Position numbers and translations under genes: made by a program. The notes beneath the pieces are model-generated. The model ran no database searches. It saw nothing but the letters and a program-made list of their open reading frames with translations, and was not told the DNA's origin. This document shows, one piece after another, positions 6,385-12,156 of a stretch of 22,226 nucleotides of DNA. Where the stretch lies: NCBI GenBank assembly GCA_964631175.1, contig CAZVWH010000042.1, forward strand, positions 1-22,226, in the 5' to 3' direction. This DNA is from CAZVWH01 sp964631175 (GTDB lineage: Bacteria > Planctomycetota > Phycisphaerae > Sedimentisphaerales > Anaerobacaceae). How positions within the stretch are numbered: position 1 is the stretch's first letter; each line of letters opens with the position of its first letter.

Positions 6385-7515
6385 ATGCGAACAAAAGTTA
6401 TAAAACTCGATGCGGCTAAAGCTGATATAGCAAAAATAAAGGAAGCCGCAGCGGTAGTCGATGCCGGCGGTCTCGTGGCATTTCCCACCGAAACAGTTTA
6501 TGGAATTGCCTGCCGAGTTAAGTCCGATTCGTTAATAAAGCTGGACAGCCTCAAAGGCCAGCGGCAGGAAAAACATTATACATTACATATCAGCCGGCCA
6601 AGCGAGGTTGGAAAATACGTGCCGACAATCAGCCTAAGAACTCAAAAATTAATCAAGAATGTCTGGCCCGGTCCCTTGACTATTGTATTCCCCTTAAATG
6701 AACAGGACATGCACAAACAGCAAAAGAATCTCAAGAGAGAGACCTTTGAAGGCTTATATAAAAATAGCTCCATAGGAATTCGCTGTCCTGATAATCCGAT
6801 AGCTTCCATATTATTAAGGTTAATCCACCATCCTGTAGTTGCACCGAGCGCAAACATAACAGGCCAAAATCCCGCAGTAGAACCTAACCAGGTCCTCGAA
6901 CAGCTCTCCAATCAAATTGAGCTGCTGCTGGACGCAGGGCCATGCAAATACAAAAAGAGCAGCACTGTTGTAAAAATAGGCAAAAAAGAGCTGGAAGTTC
7001 TAAGGCCAGGTGTACCTTCTCAAACAGAGCTGCAAGCATTGTCAACAGTTAAGCTTCTGTTCGTTTGTACCGGCAATACCTGCCGAAGTCCTATGGCTGA
7101 GGGGATATGTCGAAAATATCTTGCTGAAAAATTAAAATGCAAAGTTGACGAACTCGATAAAACAGGTTATAAAGTTTCATCAGCGGGTATTATGGATCTG
7201 GCTGGTGCTCCGGCAAGCGGTGAAGCAATAGCAACCTGTGAAGCTTTAGGGATTGATATAACGGCTCATAGGAGCAAGGTATTGACCCCAGAGCTTATCC
7301 AAGAAAGTGATTTTATATTTGCAATGGAGCAAATACATTATAATCACATTACTGCTTTATGCTCGGAAGCCCAGAGTAAGTGCGCGTTATTGGCAGAAAA
7401 CCACGATATTATTGATCCAATAAGCCAGACACAAGAGTTTTTCAATAACTGTGCGACATTGATAGAAAAAGCTGTGAAAAAAAGGATTGATGAGTTTGCA
7501 ATCCGTTCTCCGTAG
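6385..7515 (+). CDS. Fused L-threonylcarbamoyladenylate synthase (Sua5/YrdC) and low-molecular-weight protein phosphatase
   Basis: The first half (to about residue 205) is a complete YrdC domain. It has AFPTETVYGIAC, SLKGQRQEKH, WPGPLTIVF, APSANITGQNP, KSSTVVKI and RPGVPS. It would make threonylcarbamoyl-AMP for the t6A37 modification of ANN-decoding tRNAs. The second half is a low-molecular-weight phosphatase with the P-loop FVCTGNTCRSPMAEG (C-x5-R) and the catalytic Asp in DIIDPIS. The residue two before the P-loop Arg is Thr, as in the protein-arginine phosphatase YwlE; tyrosine phosphatases usually have Ile. An ATG at 6367 opens the longest frame, but ATG 6385 (MRTKVIKLDA) follows CAAGG and fits the YrdC N-terminus better. 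rpiB follows after 11 bp. Confidence 0.92.
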   Translation: MRTKVIKLDAAKADIAKIKEAAAVVDAGGLVAFPTETVYGIACRVKSDSLIKLDSLKGQRQEKHYTLHISRPSEVGKYVPTISLRTQKLIKNVWPGPLTIVFPLNEQDMHKQQKNLKRETFEGLYKNSSIGIRCPDNPIASILLRLIHHPVVAPSANITGQNPAVEPNQVLEQLSNQIELLLDAGPCKYKKSSTVVKIGKKELEVLRPGVPSQTELQALSTVKLLFVCTGNTCRSPMAEGICRKYLAEKLKCKVDELDKTGYKVSSAGIMDLAGAPASGEAIATCEALGIDITAHRSKVLTPELIQESDFIFAMEQIHYNHITALCSEAQSKCALLAENHDIIDPISQTQEFFNNCATLIEKAVKKRIDEFAIRSP

Positions 7516-7526
7516 GAGTACGAAGG

Positions 7527-8000
7527 ATGAATATGAAAATAGCAGTAGGAAGTGATCATCGCGGTTTTGAAGCTAAACGGTTAATCAAGGCTATAGTCAC
7601 CCAGTTAGGCCATGAGTGTATAGATGTTGGCACTGGTGACAGCAATCCGGTTGATTATCCTGATTTAGCATACCTGGCGGCAATGGAGGTATCAAAAAAA
7701 GAGGTTGACAGAGCTATTTTAGTGTGTGCAACGGGCCTTGGTATGTGCATCGCTGCAAACAAAATAAAAGGCATCAGAGCCGTTTTATGTCATGACGAGC
7801 TAAGTGCCCAGATTTCACGTGATCACAACAATGCAAACGTACTTTGTCTATCAGGCGATCAGATTGTAGAGACGCTGCTGCGCAAAATCGTGGAAGTCTG
7901 GCTAAATACCGAATTCGCCGGTGGAAGGCATCAAAGAAGAGTCAATAAAATAGCAGCTATCGAACAAGGAAAAAACCCGCGAGAAATCACAAACAACTGA
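7527..8000 (+). CDS. rpiB: Ribose-5-phosphate isomerase B (RpiB/LacAB family)
   Basis: The 157-residue protein interconverts ribose-5-phosphate and ribulose-5-phosphate in the cytoplasmic pentose phosphate pathway. It has the N-terminal GSDHRGFEAK, the DYPD segment, the catalytic-cysteine loop VCATGLGMCIAANK (Cys67) and SRDHNNANVLCLSG. The cysteine is kept, but the following residue is Ala where the family nearly always has Gly (CGTG). The start ATG 7527 is preceded by TAGGAG with good spacing; ATG 7533 is also possible. The gene begins 11 bp after the Sua5-phosphatase fusion, almost certainly in one transcript. The C-terminal tail after GGRHQRRV is longer than the minimal family by a dozen residues. 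LacA/LacB sugar isomerases are a remote alternative. Confidence 0.93.
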   Translation: MNMKIAVGSDHRGFEAKRLIKAIVTQLGHECIDVGTGDSNPVDYPDLAYLAAMEVSKKEVDRAILVCATGLGMCIAANKIKGIRAVLCHDELSAQISRDHNNANVLCLSGDQIVETLLRKIVEVWLNTEFAGGRHQRRVNKIAAIEQGKNPREITNN

Positions 8001-8093
8001 TTCAAAATACAACCGGCGAAGTAAGTTAAACTATAATTCAAACCGCTATTTATTCCTTCGAAAATACATGTATCAATTATTGTCAGATTAAAG

Positions 8094-8732
8094 CTATCCG
8101 GTTGGGGATACTGCCATCCGCTCAAGTCTTTTCTTTAGTTGCTCAAAAGATGACTGTAGCATTTTGATGCGGTCGTTAAGCCCAGAAATATCTGTTACAT
8201 AACTTCGTAACTGAGCTGTGAGCTGCTGGATGCTTGCCTGAGCTTCTCCTGCATCGGCTGGTGTCACTTCCAGCAACTCAGTCAGCTTCCTAATCCGCTC
8301 CTGCAATTCATCTCGCTCATCAGTGAGTGTATCAACCTTTTGTTGCAATTCATCACGCGACCGAGCCAGCTCTTCGATCTGTTGTTGCAAATTATTACAT
8401 GATTTGGTTAGCTCAACGACCTGCTTTTGCAGCTCATCGCGTGACACAGTAATTTCATCGATTTGGCCCTGCTGATCGCCGCGAGTCTGTGTCACTTTAG
8501 TAAGTTCGGCTTTAGTTTCCTGCAAAGATTTTGACAGCTCGGATACACTCGCCTTAAAGGCGTCCCTTTCGCTCTGAGCTTTCTTCAAAGTAACCTTTAG
8601 CTCCGCCAACTCTGCTCCGGCTTGTTCGGCTTCTTTGATAGCCTTTTGCTTCTCGACATCCTCACAGCCCATTATAGCGAGCAAACATGTCACAGTGAGT
8701 AAAAATGTAGGAATCCGTTTCCACCTGCTCAT
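8094..8732 (-). CDS. Coiled-coil lipoprotein with 14-residue tandem repeats
   Basis: The 212-residue product starts with a basic and hydrophobic signal peptide and a lipobox ending in IMGC (Cys23), so it should be anchored as a lipoprotein. Almost everything after residue 30 is predicted heptad coiled coil. Residues 97-152 form four tandem 14-residue units (SRDELQKQVVELTK, SCNNLQQQIEELAR, SRDELQQKVDTLTD, ERDELQERIRKLTE), with weaker units before. ATG 8732 has an excellent AAAGGAGG six bases upstream. No enzymatic domain is seen; a structural or envelope-spacer role is inferred. It ends convergent with rpiB, and is 80 bp downstream of accA on the same strand. Confidence 0.85.
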   Translation of the reverse strand: MSRWKRIPTFLLTVTCLLAIMGCEDVEKQKAIKEAEQAGAELAELKVTLKKAQSERDAFKASVSELSKSLQETKAELTKVTQTRGDQQGQIDEITVSRDELQKQVVELTKSCNNLQQQIEELARSRDELQQKVDTLTDERDELQERIRKLTELLEVTPADAGEAQASIQQLTAQLRSYVTDISGLNDRIKMLQSSFEQLKKRLERMAVSPTG

Positions 8733-8812
8733 TTCGGTCCTCCTTTCCCGTTCGTCTCAAGTGAGTTATAACTTCGAGATTTTTTGCTTGGTGCAGAATA
8801 ACAAAATGCAAA

Positions 8813-9889
8813 TCAGACCTTAGCAGTCCGCCGCAGTCGGCTCGATCTGGTCGAGGCAGTTTTTGCAGTTGATTTTATCAGAACCATACGTGAGCGCAGC
8901 TTTCTTCTGCTTAACGCTTCGGCCCCTATTGAACGCAACTTTTGGTATCTATTTTCAAGTAAGTTATCAGTCTTAGTGCGTTTGAGGTCTGCTAAGGTTT
9001 TCGCAATGTACCTTTCGACATTATAAACAGTATCGTGAACGTTACGATGCGCTCCGCCAAGGGGCTCCGAAATAATCGTGTCAATCAATCCCAGCTTGCT
9101 CAAATCTCTGCTGGTCAGCTTGAGCGCCTGTGCAGCATCTGGTGCCTGTGAGCCGTCACGCCAAAGAATTGCAGCACAGCCTTCAGGTGATATTACCGAA
9201 TAATAAGCAAATTCAAGCATTGCCAGCCTATCGCCCACGCCTATTCCTAAAGCGCCGCCCGAACCACCTTCACCGATACAGATGCAAATTATCGGCACCC
9301 TTAAACGTGACATCTCCGTAAGATTGACTGCTATCGCCTGAGCTTGACCCCGTTCCTCGGCTCCAATACCCGGATAGGCCCCCGGTGTGTCAATTAACGT
9401 AACAATGGGAATGTCAAATTTTTCAGCTAATTTCATTTTAGCTATCGCTTTTCGATAACCCTCAGGATTGGGGCAACCGAAATTGCAGGCAATTTTTTCC
9501 TTTGTGCTTTTGCCTTTGTTTTGGCCAACGATTAATACCTTGTTCCTGGCGATCTGCCCAAAGCCGGTTATGATTGCCCGATCATCACCGAAGCATCTGT
9601 CGCCGTGCAGCTCGCGAAAATCCTTTACCATCAGGTCAATATAGTCAGTAAGAATCGGTCTCTTGGGATGTCGGGCAACCTGCACAATCTGCCAAGGAGT
9701 TAGATTTGAATATATTCGTTTCAACTCGGCAACCTGCTCGCCCTGCAGGCATCGGATCTCAGCAGAATAGTCTATGCCTTTGATTGAACCGAGCTTGCGC
9801 AGCTCATTCATCTGACGATCAAGGTTAGCTACTTTTTCCTCAAAGTCCAGATGATCACCGCTGCCAATTCTATTATGATTACTCTGCAT
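8813..9889 (-). CDS. accA: Acetyl-CoA carboxylase carboxyltransferase subunit alpha
   Basis: This 358-residue protein is the alpha subunit of the carboxyltransferase that moves the carboxyl group from carboxybiotin to acetyl-CoA, the first step of fatty acid synthesis. The crotonase-fold landmarks are clear: RELHGDRCFGDD, IDTPGAYPGIGAEERGQ, IGEGGSGGALGIGVGD and YSVISPEGCAAILW. The N-terminal helix (LDFEEKVANLDRQMNELR) is typical. It is about 35 residues longer than the common form because of a basic, Ser/Arg-rich C-terminal tail (SRRKLRSRMVLIKS and beyond) with no homology I recognise. accD, accB and accC are not in the window. The gene is divergent from tyrA; no strong Shine-Dalgarno is visible before ATG 9889. 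Confidence 0.95.
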   Translation of the reverse strand: MQSNHNRIGSGDHLDFEEKVANLDRQMNELRKLGSIKGIDYSAEIRCLQGEQVAELKRIYSNLTPWQIVQVARHPKRPILTDYIDLMVKDFRELHGDRCFGDDRAIITGFGQIARNKVLIVGQNKGKSTKEKIACNFGCPNPEGYRKAIAKMKLAEKFDIPIVTLIDTPGAYPGIGAEERGQAQAIAVNLTEMSRLRVPIICICIGEGGSGGALGIGVGDRLAMLEFAYYSVISPEGCAAILWRDGSQAPDAAQALKLTSRDLSKLGLIDTIISEPLGGAHRNVHDTVYNVERYIAKTLADLKRTKTDNLLENRYQKLRSIGAEALSRRKLRSRMVLIKSTAKTASTRSSRLRRTAKV

Positions 9890-10054
9890 CTTGCTTGTTA
9901 CTGTTCCGTTCAGACTTTTATAGCACTGTAAAAATGCTCACAAAAAAAATTGTCCTCACAAATCTGTGGGACTTCAATTTTTTCGCCATATCCATCGGCA
10001 CTTTCTATAAACTAAGAATGCTAACATTTTGATAGAATAAATCAAAGAAAAAAA

Positions 10055-10081
10055 TTGACATATGGTTCAGCCTGCTATACT
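10055..10081 (+). promoter_or_regulatory. Candidate promoter for tyrA
   Basis: Consensus TTGACA (10055-10060) is followed after 15 bp by TATACT (10076-10081). The spacing is shorter than the optimum of 17, which lowers the confidence. If used, the transcript starts near 10088, downstream of the ATG at 10062, and supports the TTG start at 10128. Confidence 0.45.
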
Positions 10082-10127
10082 TTTTAGCAGAAAGCATTTT
10101 CCGCTGTATTTTCATAAGGTCTTTATT

Positions 10128-11000
10128 TTGAAAGAGTTAAGACAAATAACCGTAATCGGATTGGGTCTTTTAGGTGGTTCTGCAGCTTTAGCGATTTTAC
10201 GCTCTTTGCCCGGCGTAAAAGTCGTAGGTTACACGCATCGCCCTGCCACTCGCCGAAAAGCAAGAAAGCTGGGCGTTGCTATAGAAATCGCTGATGACAT
10301 AGCCCAGAGCGTATTGCAGGCAGACCTTGTCATCCTGGCCACGCCTATCTGCACGTTTGAGGAAATCTTTATAACAGTTGCCGACGTGATACCGAAGGGA
10401 AGTATTATCACCGACCTCGGCTCGACAAAAGTCCTGCCTGCCCGCTGGGCAGCCAAGAGACTGCCCAAGACAGTTCATTACGTTGGCTCACATCCGATTG
10501 CCGGCTCAGAACAAAGAGGCATAGAATTTGCCAGAGACGATTTATTCGACCAGGCCCCCTGCATCCTGACGACGACCCAAAAGACCAGCCGCCAGGCTGT
10601 TCAAACACTTAAGAGATTCTGGTCGGCTCTTGGCTGCCGAGTAACATTGATGAGGCCGACAGAGCACGATAAAATTTTAGCAAATATCAGCCATCTGCCA
10701 CATGTGACAGCGGCGGCATTGATAAATGCCAACAACAGCGAGGAATTAAAATTAGCCGGCAAAGGTTTCATAGATACCTCCAGAGTTGCATCGGGACCGG
10801 CCAACATCTGGGCTGATGTGCTGTTGACAAATTCAAGCAACATTAACCGAGGGATTGATAAAATCACAGCGGAACTATCAAAGCTGAAAAAAGCAATCAA
10901 AAACCAGGATAAAAGCAAGATCGAAAAACTGCTCAAGGCGGCAAGGGAAAAACGTGCGGCAATGATAAAATATAAAATAAAGAGAAAGGAACTAATTTAG
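10128..11000 (+). CDS. tyrA: Prephenate/arogenate dehydrogenase
   Basis: The protein oxidatively decarboxylates prephenate (or arogenate) in tyrosine synthesis. The NAD(P)-binding fold begins at once with ITVIGLGLLGGSAALAIL. Further on are DLVILATPI, SIITDLGSTK, HYVGSHPIAGSEQRGIEFA and the C-terminal helical domain with HDKILANISHLPHVTAAALI. The longest frame starts at ATG 10062, but its first 22 residues are unlike the family and lie on a candidate promoter. TTG 10128, behind AAGGT (10115-10119), gives the usual start LKELRQITV and a 290-residue protein, so I choose it. It has no chorismate mutase domain. A 12-bp gap leads to an AT-rich gene of unknown function. Confidence 0.92.
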   Translation: MKELRQITVIGLGLLGGSAALAILRSLPGVKVVGYTHRPATRRKARKLGVAIEIADDIAQSVLQADLVILATPICTFEEIFITVADVIPKGSIITDLGSTKVLPARWAAKRLPKTVHYVGSHPIAGSEQRGIEFARDDLFDQAPCILTTTQKTSRQAVQTLKRFWSALGCRVTLMRPTEHDKILANISHLPHVTAAALINANNSEELKLAGKGFIDTSRVASGPANIWADVLLTNSSNINRGIDKITAELSKLKKAIKNQDKSKIEKLLKAAREKRAAMIKYKIKRKELI

Positions 11001-11012
11001 GGGGGCCACACT

Positions 11013-11708
11013 ATGAGACTTGGAGAATTAGCATTCGCATGTTACGTGTTCGATAAAGCCTATTATGGTAACAAGGCATACATCGACTTCTTAAGTTCCA
11101 CTAATAGTCATCCTAATCTTTGCGAAGATGAACATTGTCAAGCCCTTTTCAAATTTCTGAATAGATGGTACTGTAGACTTCCTAAAGATGAGGGTAAGGA
11201 ATATTGTGATATAACATGCCAAAATATAAAATCTTGGTATAAGCAATATCAAAATAAACTTCCAGAGGAGGAAATAAACTTGTTGGAACTAAGAGAGCAG
11301 TTGGATAACGTAAACTGTGCATATGAAGATCTTAAAAATCGAAGCGCAGGAATTCGCAAAATCGCTGAAACAGCCGCCTCTAAAATTCTTTTTGCTATCA
11401 AGCCAAAAAGCCTTATCCCATGGGACAATAAAATCCACAAAACATTATCTCCGAATGGGTCGTATAGCGATTTTCTCAAAAAAATGCAATCGTTAGTTTG
11501 TGAGATTAAGATGCTATGTAAAAATCAACATTTCACATTGACGGAATTAGCAGAAAAATTAGGAGAGTCAGGAAAGATTCAAATAAATGGCCAGACGATA
11601 CCAAAAACAATACCAAAGTTAATCGATGAGTACAATTGGATAACAATAACCAAAGGATGTAAGCCAGATAAAGAAACTTTGCAACAGTGGTTTAGATGGA
11701 GTAAATAA
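11013..11708 (+). CDS. Hypothetical protein with K-x-L-x4-P-x4-P-W-D motif, possibly acquired
   Basis: I do not recognise this 231-residue protein. It is cytoplasmic by sequence (no signal or membrane segment), rich in Lys and Asn, and AT-rich compared with tyrA just upstream. The middle (residues 113-141) reads GIRKIAETAASKILFAIKPK and then SLIPWDNKI. It resembles the 'leu-leu-x-P-x-x-x-x-x-W-D' segment of some uncharacterised helix-hairpin-helix or glycosylase-like proteins; that similarity is an impression only. The C-terminal part looks helical and basic. There are nine cysteines, several in the first third. The start is well marked by AGGGGGG (10999-11005 region) eight bases before ATG 11013. 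The gap to tyrA is only 12 bp, so it may be read through from tyrA. A repeat cluster follows it. Confidence 0.75.
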   Translation: MRLGELAFACYVFDKAYYGNKAYIDFLSSTNSHPNLCEDEHCQALFKFLNRWYCRLPKDEGKEYCDITCQNIKSWYKQYQNKLPEEEINLLELREQLDNVNCAYEDLKNRSAGIRKIAETAASKILFAIKPKSLIPWDNKIHKTLSPNGSYSDFLKKMQSLVCEIKMLCKNQHFTLTELAEKLGESGKIQINGQTIPKTIPKLIDEYNWITITKGCKPDKETLQQWFRWSK

Positions 11709-11737
11709 AACGCGAAACTATTATATCGGCAAAAGAA

Positions 11738-11866
11738 GAGATTGCTTCGGTCGCTTAGCTCCCTCGCAATGACACAAAAAAAGATTCCAATGTCATTGCG
11801 AGGATAGCTTAACAAGCGTTCGTTTTTGTCATTGCGAGCGAGACGCAGCCGAGCGTGGCAACCTCA
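11738..11866. repeat. Cluster of TCATTGCGAG-type palindromic repeats
   Basis: One copy runs in reverse orientation (GAGATTGCTTCGG...CTCGCAATGACA, 11738-11774). Two forward copies follow (TGTCATTGCGAGG at 11791-11803 and TGTCATTGCGAGCGAGACGC from 11827). The copies can fold on each other. The core is shared, with changes, by the element at 13-134. It fills the gap between the unknown gene and the DUF2283 gene. Confidence 0.75.
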
Positions 11867-11892
11867 TCACCTTAATATCGATTAAATGCAGT

Positions 11893-12093
11893 ATGAGGTT
11901 AAAAGTTGATAAAAAAAGTGACGCTCTTCACTTCCGCCTCGACGAAAGTAAAGTAGTTGAGTCAGAAGAAGTTCGTCCCGGTGTAATCCTTGATTTTGAT
12001 AGTGATGGCCGTGTCGTTGGTGTTGAGTTCCTTGAAATCAGCTCACGTGCCACCTGGGAAGAACTTTCATCTCTGCAATTCCAAACAGGGTAA
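11893..12093 (+). CDS. DUF2283 domain protein
   Basis: The 66-residue protein matches DUF2283: KVDKKSDALHFRLDESKVVE, then SEEVRPGVILDFDSDGRVVG and VEFLEIS, an all-beta small domain. Its biochemical role is unknown. Members often pair with a DUF4258 gene and have been suspected to be toxin-antitoxin-like; no DUF4258 gene is adjacent here. The start ATG 11893 has no strong ribosome binding site. The gene lies between a repeat cluster and purL (63 bp downstream) and could be transcribed with it. The full length is typical. Confidence 0.85.
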   Translation: MRLKVDKKSDALHFRLDESKVVESEEVRPGVILDFDSDGRVVGVEFLEISSRATWEELSSLQFQTG

Positions 12094-12156
12094 AATCTCT
12101 AATATTATCATGATAGGATGGAATTATTAGCCTGATAAAAGTAAAGGAGTATCAAC

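Noticed and set aside
8001..8093. Terminator between rpiB and the lipoprotein gene
   Set aside because: Only distant CAACCGG/CCGGTTG arms are visible, too far apart (about 75 nt) and without a T run.
10062..10127. ATG start of tyrA at 10062
   Set aside because: It lies on a candidate promoter and adds 22 residues unlike the family.
11738..11866. CRISPR array
   Set aside because: The copies are in both orientations, diverged and without regular spacers.
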